The notes under the pieces were generated by a model. It was not told where the DNA came from. It saw only the letters and a program-made list of their open reading frames with translations, and made no database searches. The position numbers were made by a program, and so were the translations under genes. Positions 1 through 8,969 of a DNA stretch of 64,000 bases are shown piece by piece. Numbering within the stretch: position 1 is the stretch's first letter; the number at the start of each line of letters is the position of its first letter. Origin of the DNA: Acidiferrimicrobium sp. IK (GTDB lineage Bacteria; Actinomycetota; Acidimicrobiia; Acidimicrobiales; Palsa-688); NCBI RefSeq assembly GCF_025499425.1, contig NZ_JAIMCB010000004.1, forward strand, positions 1 through 64,000, given 5' to 3'.

Positions 1-516
1 GAGGTAGGCGGGTTTGCCGGTGATGGCGTAGCCGGGGGGGAGGGTTGGTTTGGGGGTGGGGAGGGGGATGGTTTGCCAGAATTGTGTGGCGAGTACTGCG
101 GGGTTGGTGGCGAGGGCGGGGGGGATGGGTGTGGTGGGGCAGGGTCCGTAGGTTTGTAGGAGTTTTAGGGATAGTTGGTCGTTTTCGTTGCCGATGGTGT
201 TGACGAGGTTGGGGCCGGTGGTTTGGGTGAAGGTGACGCAGAGTTGGCCGGTGGGGCCGGGGGCGACGTTGGGGGTGTAGATGATGTTCGCGGGCGGGAT
301 GGTCGTGGCCGGCGCAACTGGATGAGCAGTCGCAGGAGTTGCTGGTTCCGCCACCGCTCCCGGCACGGCAGCCGTTACCGTGCCCCCACACTCGATCGTT
401 CCGTACATCCCGCTGAGACAGCTTCCACCCTGGGGCTCGGCACCGGAGGCTGTCGGCGAGGGGCCGAGCAGGAAGACTGCGGTGATGGTCCAAGCCGCAG
501 CGATCAGCCGGCGCAC
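1..516 (-). CDS. secreted protein of unknown function, C-terminus beyond window
   Basis: The reverse strand is open from a GTG at 516 to the window edge (172 codons). The N-terminus MRRLIAAAWTITAVFLLG followed by small residues and a likely cleavage after ASG-A is a signal peptide. The mature part has paired cysteines near residues 36-48, an Ala/Pro/Thr-rich linker, then a segment containing QLCVTFTQTTGPNLVNTIGN. I do not recognise the family; a TadE-like or cell-surface protein is only a guess. The start overlaps the stop of the upstream lipoprotein gene by 13 bases, so the two are probably co-transcribed. From about position 300 down to 1 almost every codon ends in C or A, unlike the first 70 codons; this is reported as a finding. 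Confidence 0.6.
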   Translation of the reverse strand, partial: MRRLIAAAWTITAVFLLGPSPTASGAEPQGGSCLSGMYGTIECGGTVTAAVPGAVAEPATPATAHPVAPATTIPPANIIYTPNVAPGPTGQLCVTFTQTTGPNLVNTIGNENDQLSLKLLQTYGPCPTTPIPPALATNPAVLATQFWQTIPLPTPKPTLPPGYAITGKPAYL

Positions 517-1164
517 GGGTTCGGGGGCACAGTTGGCGGCGGTGTGGAGAAGGCTTCATTTGCCTGAATAGCCCAGGGAGTCGGGTTGAGGTGTTGCGGG
601 TCATTGCCGGGAGCCTTCGGCGTCAGTTCGTAGTATTCCGCGCCGACAGGTTGCCCCTCTTTCACAAGCACCTTCGAGTAGTCGGTACTTGTTTGCGCAA
701 AAATGCAGGTGGGACTTGCGCTCAGCAGGCGTACCACCCGAGTTACCCGGTCCCCGGGCGGTCTGCGCACGTTGCTGAGGTCTCCGAGTAATCCGTTGGT
801 TGCGACCGACAGCTCCTGGGTGAACAAGGGGTCGTTGAAGATCGCCCTCAGCATCGCGGCCGATGTCTTCGGGAGGGACATGGCGGCCAGGTCCTGACGT
901 GAGACGTCTCCGTAGACGTGGTTGAGCTGTGCGAGCACGGCGTTCACGTAGGCCACGTCGATGGTGGGAGGGATGTTGACCGGGTCGGGGACGGTGGTGG
1001 TGGTCGCTGGGGGGAGGGTGGGGGGGGTGGGGGGGGGTGGTGCTGGTGGTGGTCGGCAGGAGAGTGGTGGTGGGGTCGGTGCTGTGGTGGGTGCCGCCGC
1101 CGCAGGCTGAAGCCGCGGACGCGGTGAGGATGAGGATCCCGGCCAGCCAGAATGTGCGTCTCAT
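504..1164 (-). CDS. putative lipoprotein, apparently frameshifted in a C-run
   Basis: The start at 1164 gives MRRTFWLAGILILTASAASAC, a lipoprotein signal peptide with Cys at residue 21, followed by a Thr/Pro/His-rich linker. That frame then becomes implausibly Arg/His-rich, while the frame one base away carries a normal globular sequence (AYVNAVLAQLNHVYGDVSRQ) ending at 504. The switch falls inside a run of C on the coding strand, about 1010-1040. A single indel there would give one protein of about 220 residues. Either the gene is broken or the homopolymer was misread. The globular part has no family I recognise. It precedes and overlaps the secreted protein ending at 1. Confidence 0.5.
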
Positions 1165-1472
1165 AGCTTCTTGAGGAGTTTCGCGCCCGACGGTCGTCGA
1201 GGCAAGGGCGAATCGCGCCGATTGTCACCTCGCAGGGGGAGGTGTCGCAGACATAGCCCAGCAGGCGAATGGACCGCGTGCGGCCATCGGTGCTCAACGC
1301 GCAGAACGCGAAGCGGGCGTGAGCCGAACCCCGCTCGTGGCGGGCCGGGAGCGGAGGAAGGGTCTTTCGTCCCTACGGTGCGCCGCCGTGCTGCCGAAGA
1401 CAGCGAGCGACAAGAGATCTATTGGCACCCGACGCGTCCCGTCCCGGTCGCGGCTACTCACAGAGGATCACG
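1165..1472. other. 308-bp divergent intergenic region
   Basis: This stretch lies between the minus-strand lipoprotein gene and the plus-strand chemotaxis receptor. Open frames here are short, high-GC shadows and none has a ribosome binding site with a recognisable protein. It should hold both promoters. The only sites I can support are an AAGAAG sequence just upstream of the lipoprotein start and AGAGG at about 1462-1466 before the receptor ATG at 1473. I see no convincing sigma-28-like flagellar promoter. Confidence 0.4.
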
Positions 1473-2305
1473 ATGACCGCAGTAACCGCAACCGATCCCA
1501 ACGCCGGGTTCCACGCCCAGAGCGGCGGTCGCCGACGGGGCCTGGCGAGAGTGGCCGATCTGCGCATCGGCGTCCGCCTCGCCGCTCTCGGTGCGGTGCT
1601 ATGCGCCGTGCTGCTCGGGGTGGGCATCTACACCATCAGCGCGCTGGGTACCGTGAGCGGGCAGGCGCAGTCGATCAACACCAACGGGATCGTCCACCCG
1701 AACAACCTGCACCTGGCGCGCTCCTCCATGCTGGAGGCCCGGATGGACTTCGTGAAGGTGGTGGTGGCCGCCGACGAGCACAAGGACACCGCCGCGGCGA
1801 TCGCCACGCTGCAGCAAGCCGACCAGTCGGTCGACCAGCCCTTCAACGAGTACCGCAGCACGCTGGACCCCGTGAGCAGCACCGACGCATCCAAGCGGGC
1901 GGCGATGACCGACGCGGCCAACAACCTGGCGGCGTGGCGCAACCAGAAGGACATCATGCTGGCTTCGGTGGCCAAGGGGAACGGGGCGGGCGCCTACGCC
2001 GCCATGGTCGCAGCGGCCCCCTACGGAGCCAAGGTCGGCGCTGACCTCGACGCCGCGGTCGCCAGCGAGAACGCCGAGGCGAAGGGAACCGCCGCCCACG
2101 TCCAATCGATCTCGAACAGCACCCGGACGATGGCCATCGGGCTTCTCGTCGGCGGGGTGGTGCTCGCGGCCGCCCTGATCGTTCTGACCACCCTCGGGAT
2201 CACCAGGCCGCTCCGCAAGGCAGTAACGGTGCTCGACGCGGTCGGCGACGGTGACTTCACCGGCCGGATCGGGGTCGACAGCAAGGACGAGATCGGCCAG
2301 ATGAG
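1473..2305 (+). pseudogene. methyl-accepting chemotaxis protein, 5' part (interrupted by IS)
   Basis: The ATG at 1473, with AGAGG upstream, begins a receptor with a transmembrane helix near residues 30-52, an extracytoplasmic ligand-sensing segment of about 150 residues (four-helix-bundle type), a second transmembrane helix near 215-240, and the start of a HAMP domain (TRPLRKAVTVLDAVGDGDFTG). The frame runs into the insertion sequence at 2306 and stops at 2327 after nine foreign residues. Removing the element and one copy of GAG joins this part in frame to 3558-4395, giving a 556-residue receptor. As it stands the product has a sensor but no signalling domain. Confidence 0.9.
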
Positions 2306-2330
2306 TGAGCCTCCCCTGGAGTCGTAGAGG
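2306..2330 (+). repeat. left terminal inverted repeat of the IS3-family element
   Basis: Begins TGAGCCTCCCCT. It pairs with the right end at 3530-3554 with five mismatches. GAG at 2303-2305 immediately to its left is one copy of the target duplication. Confidence 0.9.
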
Positions 2331-2351
2331 CATGCTCTATGAGGAGAGCTC

Positions 2352-2642
2352 ATGCCAGAGAGACGAAGGAAGTTCGATGCGGAGTTCAGGGCCGGTGCGG
2401 TCCGGATCGTCCGGGAGACCAAGAAGCCGATCGCGCAGGTCGCCCGAGACCTCGGTGTAAACGAGGGCACCTTGGGGAACTGGGTGGCCAGGGACCGGGT
2501 GGAGCGCGGCGAGTCGGAGGGCTTGACCGGCGATGAACGCGCCGAGTTGGCCCGGCTGCGATCGGAAGTCGCCGAGCTGCGGATGGAGCGTGATGTCCTC
2601 AAGCGATCCGTGGTCCTTTGGGTGAAGGAAGCGACGAGGTGA
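2352..2642 (+). CDS. IS3-family transposase OrfA
   Basis: This 96-residue protein has the typical OrfA layout: an N-terminal helix-turn-helix ([16 protein letters not shown] to [13 protein letters not shown], about residues 4-45) and a C-terminal leucine-zipper coiled coil ([20 protein letters not shown], about 64-83). In this family OrfA binds the terminal repeats and joins OrfB. Its TGA stop (2640-2642) overlaps a GTG (2639-2641) opening orfB. I see no clear A6G slippery site, so coupling through the GTGA overlap is as plausible as programmed frameshifting. Confidence 0.95.
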   Translation: MPERRRKFDAEFRAGAVRIVRETKKPIAQVARDLGVNEGTLGNWVARDRVERGESEGLTGDERAELARLRSEVAELRMERDVLKRSVVLWVKEATR

Positions 2643-3523
2643 CCGTGACGGACTTCATCGCTGACCAAAGGACCAGCCACGGGGTTCCCCACGCCGTCAC
2701 CTGCCGGGCTCTCGACGTGTCGGAGGCGTGGTTCTACAAGTGGCGGGACCGGCCGCCGAGTTCCCGCCAGGAGCGTCGTGTGCTGCTTGATGCTGCGGTG
2801 GCTGTCTCGTTCCGGGCGTCGGGGGACTCCTACGGGTCGCCGCGTGTGTTCGATGATCTGATCGCAGAAGGGTGGAAGGTGAGCGTGAACACCGTCGCGG
2901 AGTCGATGGCGCGCCAAGGGCTGGTCGCTCGATCGAAGAAGCGCCGCAAGAACCTGACCCGCCCCGACAAGACCAAACGGCCGTTCCCTGACTTGTTGAA
3001 GAGAGACTTCAGCGCGGTCGCGCCCGATGTGCGGTGGGTGGGCGACATGACCGAGATCGCCACCGACGAGGGCAAGCTGTACCTGGCAACAGTGATCGAT
3101 CTGTTCTCGCGGAGGCTGCTTGGCTACGCCACCGGGGTCCATCCTGACGCCGAGCTCGCCGCTGACGCCATCCGGATGGCCGCCGCCATCAGGGGTGGGA
3201 CGGTCACGGGCGTGATTTTCCACACCGACCGAGGCTCGACCTACACGGCGAACGATTTCACCGCCTTGTGCCGTCGACTCGGGATCGTCCAGTCGATGGG
3301 CCGGGTCGGCTCGTGTTTTGATAATGCCGCCGCTGAATCGTTTTTCTCGACATTGGAACACGAAGTCCAATCCCGTCACCATTTCGCGACGAGAGCAGAA
3401 GCACAAACAACAATAGTGTCGTGGGTGGTCGACTTTTACAACTCTCGCCGGCGTCACAGTTCCGCAGGAAGGCAATCGCCTATTGACTTCGAACGCCTAT
3501 ACGCTAATATGGAAGCAGCATAA
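2639..3523 (+). CDS. IS3-family transposase OrfB (DDE integrase)
   Basis: The catalytic subunit of the IS carries an rve-type RNase H fold with the DDE triad visible: D in WVGDMTEI, D in FHTDRGS and E in DNAAAESFF, with the usual spacing of about 35 residues between the last D and E. The N-terminal part ([19 protein letters not shown]) is the HTH_21-like region. The chosen start, GTG at 2639, overlaps the orfA stop; the frame is open back to 2618. The length, about 294 residues, is normal, so the enzyme appears complete. Confidence 0.95.
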   Translation: MTVTDFIADQRTSHGVPHAVTCRALDVSEAWFYKWRDRPPSSRQERRVLLDAAVAVSFRASGDSYGSPRVFDDLIAEGWKVSVNTVAESMARQGLVARSKKRRKNLTRPDKTKRPFPDLLKRDFSAVAPDVRWVGDMTEIATDEGKLYLATVIDLFSRRLLGYATGVHPDAELAADAIRMAAAIRGGTVTGVIFHTDRGSTYTANDFTALCRRLGIVQSMGRVGSCFDNAAAESFFSTLEHEVQSRHHFATRAEAQTTIVSWVVDFYNSRRRHSSAGRQSPIDFERLYANMEAA

Positions 3524-3557
3524 CGGAACCCTCCACGATCCGAGGGGAAGCTCAGAG

Positions 3558-4395
3558 CGCATCGGTGGACCGTCTGGCTGACAAGCTGGCCACCGCGTTG
3601 CGCTCCATCGACGAGGAGGCCACCAGCCTGGCTGCCTCCTCCGACCAGCTCTCGTCGGTGTCCGCCCTCATCGCCAGCAACGCCGAGGAGACCTCCGCTC
3701 AGTCGTCGACGGTGTCGGCCGCCGCCGAGCAGATGTCAGCCAGCGTGGAAGGCGTGGCCGCGGCCACCGAGGAGATGTCGGCCAGCATCGCCGAGATCGC
3801 CAAGAGCGACGGCGACGCCGCCGCGGTCGCCGCCGGCGCGGCCGATGAGGCAGCTCGGACCAACGAGTCGGTGGGCCAGCTGGCCCGGGCGTCGGTTGAG
3901 ATCGGTGAGGTCGCGCAGCTCATCGCCTCCATCGCAGACCAGACGAACCTGCTGGCCCTCAACGCCACGATCGAGTCCGCTCGGGCCGGTGACGCCGGCA
4001 AGAGCTTCGGTGTCGTCGCCAACGAGGTCAAGGAGCTGGCCAAGCAGACCGCCGACGCCACCGCCCAGATCACCAGCCGGATCGACGCCATCCAGGGCTC
4101 GGCCAGCGAGGTGGTGGCGGCCATCGGCCGGATCAACGCGGTAATCGACAAGATCAACGAGTCGCAGAACACCATCGCCGCGGCCGTCGAGGAGCAGACC
4201 GCCACCGCGAACGAGATCGGCCGCAACGTCAGCGAGGCTGCCAACCGGACCTCGGAGATCGCCCGCAGCATGACCGACGTGGCGTCGGCCACCAACCAGA
4301 CCGCGGAGGGCACCACCCAGTCCCAGGTGGCTGCCGACCAGCTGGCCCGGGTCGCCGGCGAGCTGCAGCAGCTCGTCGGTCAGTTCCGTTACTGA
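3558..4395 (+). pseudogene. methyl-accepting chemotaxis protein, 3' part (signalling domain)
   Basis: This is the cytoplasmic signalling half of the receptor cut by the IS. It holds long coiled-coil methylation helices and the conserved hairpin tip around [19 protein letters not shown], which binds CheW and CheA. Frame and sequence continue from ATG-AG at 2301-2305 into CGCATCGGTGGAC here once the IS and one GAG copy are removed. An internal GTG near 3565 opens the frame but no ribosome binding site supports separate expression. No other chemotaxis gene is next to it. Confidence 0.9.
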
Positions 4396-4405
4396 CGGGC
4401 GGGGG

Positions 4406-5974
4406 TCACGCCTCGCGCATCACTCTCGCCGCGGCCGCCCGGGCCTTGGGTCCCGTGGTGACCGCGGCGACGAGGGAGATGGCGATCCCGCAGCCCGCGG
4501 CGAGGTACCAGCCGGCGTGGCTGGCGACGGTGAACGCCGAGTCGACCGCCGCAGCCAGCGCCCCGCCGGCGCCGCCCGGCAGGTGCAGCCCGGTCGCGCC
4601 GATCCCGGAATGGAGCAGGGCGGCGTGGGTGGCGGCGGGTAGGTGGAACGGAGCCAGCCGCGGCGCCAGCAGCCGGTGGAAGCGAGTGGTGACGAGCGAC
4701 CCGACCAGTGCGACACCCAACACGTTCCCGGTCTGGCGGCTGGTGCTGGCCACCGCGGCGGCCACGCCGGACTGGGACTGGGGCATGCCGGCCACGGCCG
4801 TGTTGGTGATCGGAGGGTTGACCAGGCCGAAACCCAAGCCGAGCAACAGGTAGCCGACGGCTAGGAGCAGGTACGGGGATGTGGCCCGGTCGGCGGCGAG
4901 CACCAGCGCACCCCCGGCCAGCAGCACGCCGGCGCCGGTCAGGGGCACGCGGCTGCCTCGCGCCGCGACCATCCGCCCGCTGAGGGGAGCGACGACCGCG
5001 ATGACGATGGTGGCGGGCAGGGTCGACACGCCAGCCATGAGAGCGGAGTCGCCTCTCACCTCCTGCAGGTAGAGGGTGTTGAGGAAGAGGAAGCCGGCCA
5101 GGATCAGGAACGCCAGCGTCGCGATCGTCGCGGCACCCGAGAACGGAGGCGAGCGGAAGAAGCGGACCTCGAGCAGCGGTTCCAGTCGCCGGCGCTCCAC
5201 GGTCACCAGGGCGATCATTGACACCGCGGCCACCGCGAACAACCCGGCGATGAGCGGCGAGGTCCATCCGTGGTCCGGTCCCTCGATGATCGCGAAGGTC
5301 AGCGACGACAGGAGGGCGATGGTGATGAGCTGCCCAGGGGGGTCGAGCCGGCGGGGCTTAGCGGCGCGGGACTCAGGCACTGTGCGCGCCGCCAGGTAGG
5401 ACGCTACGACGACGACGGGGATGTTGATCCAAAACAGCGCCCGCCAGCCGATGGTGTCGATGAGCAGGCCGCCGATGATCGGGCCCGACGCCGCGCTGAT
5501 GCCGAAGATCCCGCCCCAGACGCCGATGGCCCGGGCCCGCTCCTTCGGTTCGGTGAAAACGCTGGTGATGATCGACAGGCTGTTGGGATTGAGCATCGAG
5601 CCTCCCACCGCCTGGAGCATCCGGAACGCGATGAGCGAGCCCAGGTTGGGGGCCAGCGAGCAGGCCAGCGACCCGATCCCGAAGATCACCAGACCGATCT
5701 GGAACAACTTTCGCCGGCCGAACCGGTCTCCGAGAGAGCCCGAGAGCAGCAGCAGCGAGGCGATGACCAGGGTGTAGGCGTCGATGGTCCACTGCAGGCC
5801 GGCCACGCTGGCGTGCAGGTCCCGCTGTATGGCGGGCAATCCGACGTTGACCACCGTGGCGTCGAGGCTGACGATGAACAGGCTGAGGCTGCAACAGGCC
5901 AGGATCACGTTGCGCCGGTGGCGGTCCGCGACTACCTCGTCGGGGGCGGCGGGCTGGTTTGGGGGAGGGGACAT
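4406..5974 (-). CDS. MFS multidrug efflux transporter, DHA2 (EmrB/QacA) family
   Basis: A 522-residue integral membrane protein with about 14 predicted helices. It carries the N-terminal DHA2 signature LDATVVNVGLPAIQRDL (about 40-56), the loop motif GSLGDRFGRRK after helix 2 and GPIIGGLL in helix 5. The family exports drugs or metabolites in exchange for protons. No TetR or MarR regulator lies beside it. It ends 10 bp from the chemotaxis gene on the other strand and diverges from the desaturase gene across 86 bp. Confidence 0.9.
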   Translation of the reverse strand: MSPPPNQPAAPDEVVADRHRRNVILACCSLSLFIVSLDATVVNVGLPAIQRDLHASVAGLQWTIDAYTLVIASLLLLSGSLGDRFGRRKLFQIGLVIFGIGSLACSLAPNLGSLIAFRMLQAVGGSMLNPNSLSIITSVFTEPKERARAIGVWGGIFGISAASGPIIGGLLIDTIGWRALFWINIPVVVVASYLAARTVPESRAAKPRRLDPPGQLITIALLSSLTFAIIEGPDHGWTSPLIAGLFAVAAVSMIALVTVERRRLEPLLEVRFFRSPPFSGAATIATLAFLILAGFLFLNTLYLQEVRGDSALMAGVSTLPATIVIAVVAPLSGRMVAARGSRVPLTGAGVLLAGGALVLAADRATSPYLLLAVGYLLLGLGFGLVNPPITNTAVAGMPQSQSGVAAAVASTSRQTGNVLGVALVGSLVTTRFHRLLAPRLAPFHLPAATHAALLHSGIGATGLHLPGGAGGALAAAVDSAFTVASHAGWYLAAGCGIAISLVAAVTTGPKARAAAARVMREA

Positions 5975-6060
5975 CGGCCCGCAGAGGCTACCTGCGCACC
6001 GGCCATTTTCCTTACCTATGCGTATTACATTGCGGGCCCACTGGATGTTGGCGGTGTAAC

Positions 6061-7071
6061 ATGACGGTGATGCTGACGATGGTCCCGGGCCCCGACCGCC
6101 TGCCCGACTCGCTGCCGACCGATCGGGTGTCGGCGTCGGGCAAGCTCCGCCCCGACATCCGCGAGGGGCTGCGGCGTGTCGACGGCCGCCGCAACGCGCT
6201 CACCGTCGCCGGCGCGTGGGCGCAGACCTTCGGGGTGATCGCGGTCGCGGCCTGGGTCGACCGGTGGTGGGCGTTCGTGCTGGCGTTCGTCCTCATGGGC
6301 CGCGGCTTCGCGCTTCTCAACATCCTCGGCCACGAGGCGGCCCACCGGTTGCTGTTCGGCCGCCGGTCGGTGAACGACAGGGTGGGGAAATGGGCCTTGG
6401 CGTACCCCGGGCTGGTGCCCATCGACATCTACCGGCGCTCGCACATGGCCCACCACCGCGACGAGATGGGACCGGAGGAACCGGACCTGGGGCTGTACCG
6501 CGGCTACCCGGTCACCTCAGCGTCGTTGCGCCGCAAGCTGACCCGCGATCTGGTCGGGATCTCCGGATGGAAGAACCTGAAGCCGCTGCTGAAGGCGCTG
6601 ACCAAGCCGGGGTCGCGCCGGCCGGCGGGGGAGATCGTGGCGACCCAGGCGGTCATCGCCGCGGTGCTCACCGCCGGCGGAGGCCTGGCGTTCGGGGTGT
6701 GGTGGCTGTACCCGGTGCTGTGGCTGGCGCCTTGGATGACCCTGTGGCGGGTCAACAACCGCCTGCGGGCGCTGGCCGAGCACGGGGGGATGATCCGTTC
6801 CTCCGACCGCCGGCAGACCACCCACGTCGTGCGCCAGCGGCCGCTGGCCCGGTTTTTCATGGTGCCGTACCACACCGGCTGGCACCTCGCTCACCACGTG
6901 GACGCCGGGGTGCCGTGGCGGAACCTGCCGGCGTTCCACGACGAGTTGGTCGCGGCCGGGTGGATCACTCCGGCCATCGAGTACCGCAGCTACCTGGCGC
7001 TGTGGCGGGCGCTGTCGTCGCGTCCCGCGGAGCAGGGGCTGGCTACAGCTCCCGGCGCAGCAGCGCGGTGA
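6061..7071 (+). CDS. fatty acid desaturase family membrane protein
   Basis: A 336-residue protein with the three histidine clusters of membrane di-iron desaturases and hydroxylases: GHEAAH (about residue 90), HMAHHRDE (about 129) and, near the C-terminus, HTGWHLAHHVD. Hydrophobic helices lie between. These enzymes use O2 and an electron donor to desaturate or hydroxylate lipids. ATG at 6061 was chosen over a longer open frame from 5959 because homology-like sequence begins after it; the ribosome site is weak. Its 3' end overlaps the opposite-strand PaaX-like gene by 29 bp. Confidence 0.85.
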   Translation: MTVMLTMVPGPDRLPDSLPTDRVSASGKLRPDIREGLRRVDGRRNALTVAGAWAQTFGVIAVAAWVDRWWAFVLAFVLMGRGFALLNILGHEAAHRLLFGRRSVNDRVGKWALAYPGLVPIDIYRRSHMAHHRDEMGPEEPDLGLYRGYPVTSASLRRKLTRDLVGISGWKNLKPLLKALTKPGSRRPAGEIVATQAVIAAVLTAGGGLAFGVWWLYPVLWLAPWMTLWRVNNRLRALAEHGGMIRSSDRRQTTHVVRQRPLARFFMVPYHTGWHLAHHVDAGVPWRNLPAFHDELVAAGWITPAIEYRSYLALWRALSSRPAEQGLATAPGAAAR

Positions 7072-7789
7072 GGTCGGCCTCGAAGGTGGTGTAGCGACGG
7101 CGGAGGGTCGCTCCGGGCCATTGGCGGGGGAGCAGCTCGAAGGGCAGGAGCGGGTCGTCGCGAAGGTGGGCGACGACCGCCGCGGAGATGGTGAAGTGCA
7201 GCGCCGGGCCCGGCCGGTCGTCCATGGCCGCCGTCAGCTCCAGGGCCCGGGCGGCCCAAGCATCGAGGTCCCACAGCTGGCCGGCCAGGCCGGCGGGATC
7301 GTCGAGGGGCCCGGTCCGGGCGATGCGGGCGCCGGCCTGGGCGACGTCGGGCAGCCGGCGGCCCAGGTTGGCCGGGCGCCCCCAGACGCCGTCGCGCCAC
7401 TCGGCCATTCGGAGCGGACCCGTCAGCGCGCTTGCGTTGGCCTTGGCGTCGGCGCCTCGAAGCCGGGGACCGGCGAGGATCAGCTCCCAGCTGCCGTCCC
7501 AGTCGAGGATGGCGGCGGCCCGGCCCTCGTCTTGGCGGCGTTGGCGCTCTAGGAGTCGCCCGGCCAGCCGGTAGCGCCCGCCGCCGGCTTCGACGTCGCC
7601 GTCCGCGGCCATTCGCGACAGGGCCACCCGGATGGTGCCGTCGGGGATCCCGAACAGGGCACCGGCTCGGACCAGCGCCCGCACCGGGAGCTCGGGCGGG
7701 TGGGTGCCGAGAAGAACCGACAGCAGCACCGACCGGGCCGTCAGCGGTCTCAGGCCGAGCCGCTCGTCGGTGGTGACCGACCCGCTCAC
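7043..7789 (-). CDS. PaaX-family transcriptional regulator
   Basis: This 248-residue protein starts at GTG 7789, overlapping the stop of the upstream small membrane protein (GTGA). The N-terminal winged helix (ARSVLLSVLLGTHPPELPV to GIPDGTIRVALSRMAADGD) and the C-terminal PaaX-type domain with WDLDAWAARA fit phenylacetate-repressor-like proteins. PaaX senses phenylacetyl-CoA, but no paa gene is present here, so its target and ligand are unknown. Its 3' end overlaps the convergent desaturase gene, so antisense effects between the two are possible. Confidence 0.85.
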   Translation of the reverse strand: MSGSVTTDERLGLRPLTARSVLLSVLLGTHPPELPVRALVRAGALFGIPDGTIRVALSRMAADGDVEAGGGRYRLAGRLLERQRRQDEGRAAAILDWDGSWELILAGPRLRGADAKANASALTGPLRMAEWRDGVWGRPANLGRRLPDVAQAGARIARTGPLDDPAGLAGQLWDLDAWAARALELTAAMDDRPGPALHFTISAAVVAHLRDDPLLPFELLPRQWPGATLRRRYTTFEADLTALLRREL

Positions 7790-8172
7790 CGCTCCCGCCG
7801 GCCCCGGGCCACGCCGATCCGGTAGCCGGCGTAGCCGGAGACGGCGATCGCCGCCACCAGCTCTACGACGCGCAGGACAGCGAACACCAGCCCGGCGACC
7901 GCCCACACCACGCCCAGCACGGCGAGCACGCCGAGCACCAAGAGCAGGACCGAGGGGGTGAAGCCGACCCGCCTCGGCGACCGGCGTGGAGAGTCGGCCG
8001 GGCGGCCAGCGCCGACCGAAGGGTGGGGTCCGGGCGTGATCGGCGTCCCGGGGGCGGCGCCGGGCGCGGTGGCGGTCCCTTTCGGGGAGGTGATCCCGGC
8101 CCGGCCCGGAGCGAGGGCCTGGCAGATCAAGCAGCGATCGGCGGGGTAGCCGTGCGGGCATGTCTGGGGCAC
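7786..8172 (-). CDS. small membrane protein with N-terminal zinc-ribbon-like motif
   Basis: A 128-residue protein from GTG 8172. The start, CPHGYPADRCLIC, is a four-ligand CxxH/CxxC-type metal-binding motif. A Pro/Gly-rich stretch follows, then about 45 hydrophobic residues (VGFTPSVLLLVLGVLAVLGV onward) that probably cross the membrane twice, and a basic tail. I do not recognise a named family. It is coupled to the PaaX-like regulator by a 4-base overlap. Confidence 0.7.
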   Translation of the reverse strand: MPQTCPHGYPADRCLICQALAPGRAGITSPKGTATAPGAAPGTPITPGPHPSVGAGRPADSPRRSPRRVGFTPSVLLLVLGVLAVLGVVWAVAGLVFAVLRVVELVAAIAVSGYAGYRIGVARGRRER

Positions 8173-8259
8173 GTCACCATCCTGACCGCTGCCGCCGCCG
8201 GGCGCAGCACCATCCGGGTCGACGGGCTGATCGGCGCCGGCAGCCCGGCGGCTGGCTGG

Positions 8260-8910
8260 TCAGGCGCCGACGCGGCGGATCTCGCCTTGCTCCCACGCCA
8301 AGGCGCACGCGGTGGAGCAGAAGCGGTGGACGCTGCCGTCGCTGCCGAACCGGGTCGCCAACCCGGTGACCTCTGGTAGGCGCAGCCCGCACTGCGGGTC
8401 GGTGACGGTGACCGCGGCGATCCCGACCTCCAGCCGGCACGCCTCGAGCGGCCGGTCGAAACCCTGCACCGGGTAGGGGATCGGCTCGCTGGCCGCGACC
8501 CACCTCGGGGCCAGGCTGGCGACCTCCCGGGTGCCAAGGACCTGCCCCGGAGCGGCGACGTCACACAGCCGCGAAGCGACGTTGGTGGCCCGACCGATGT
8601 AGTCGTCACCCTCGAACATGATCACCGCGCCGTGAGCCAGACCACCCCGGATCTGCAGCGGCACCGCCTCGGAGTCGGCCCCTGATGCCACTTCGAGCAC
8701 CATCGCAACGGTGGCTTCTACGTCGGCGGAGGACAGCATGGCGCCGTCACCCAGCCACTTGGCCAGGCGCACCCCCCGCCGGGCGGCTATCTCTCGCAGG
8801 CGGGTGCGGAAGTTGGCCAACACGACGACGGTGTGCTCGTCGCCGTGGCGTTCGGTGAACGCAGTGAACCCACAAAGGTCCACAAAACCGAAACAGCGCT
8901 CGACCCGCAC
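8260..8910 (-). CDS. class III adenylate/guanylate cyclase-domain protein with Cys-rich tail
   Basis: This 216-residue protein starts with the cyclase fold: FGFVDLCGFTAF (first metal Asp, residue about 11), KWLGDGAM (second metal Asp) and the GRATNVASRL helix carrying Asn and Arg. It could make cAMP or cGMP, although the substrate-specifying residues cannot be assigned with certainty. After about residue 160 comes a tail with CGLRLPEVTG and HRFCSTACALAWEQG, resembling a TRASH/YHS-type metal-binding finger. It has no membrane segment and stands alone between the zinc-ribbon protein and the NlpC/P60 gene. Confidence 0.8.
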   Translation of the reverse strand: MRVERCFGFVDLCGFTAFTERHGDEHTVVVLANFRTRLREIAARRGVRLAKWLGDGAMLSSADVEATVAMVLEVASGADSEAVPLQIRGGLAHGAVIMFEGDDYIGRATNVASRLCDVAAPGQVLGTREVASLAPRWVAASEPIPYPVQGFDRPLEACRLEVGIAAVTVTDPQCGLRLPEVTGLATRFGSDGSVHRFCSTACALAWEQGEIRRVGA

Positions 8911-8969
8911 GTCTACACCCTCACTAGTCGACCCCGGACCGCATCACCGTAGCGGCCGGCGGGGCCGGG

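Larger units (their letters stand above)
2306..3554 (+). mobile_element. IS3-family insertion sequence, 1249 bp
   Basis: The ends are imperfect 25-bp inverted repeats, 2306-2330 and 3530-3554 (20 of 25 match), beginning TGAGC and TGAGC. A 3-bp direct repeat GAG flanks the element at 2303-2305 and 3555-3557, the size expected for IS3-family target duplication. Inside are two overlapping frames, orfA and orfB. Its 3' end (about 3310-3540) is more AT-rich than the surrounding chromosome, consistent with acquisition from elsewhere. Both ends and both frames look intact, so it may still be active. It disrupts the chemotaxis receptor. Confidence 0.95.

Noticed and set aside
175..567. Plus-strand reading frame opposite the two secreted proteins
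   Set aside because: Gly/Val-rich and without a ribosome site; the minus strand has a signal peptide and sensible protein.
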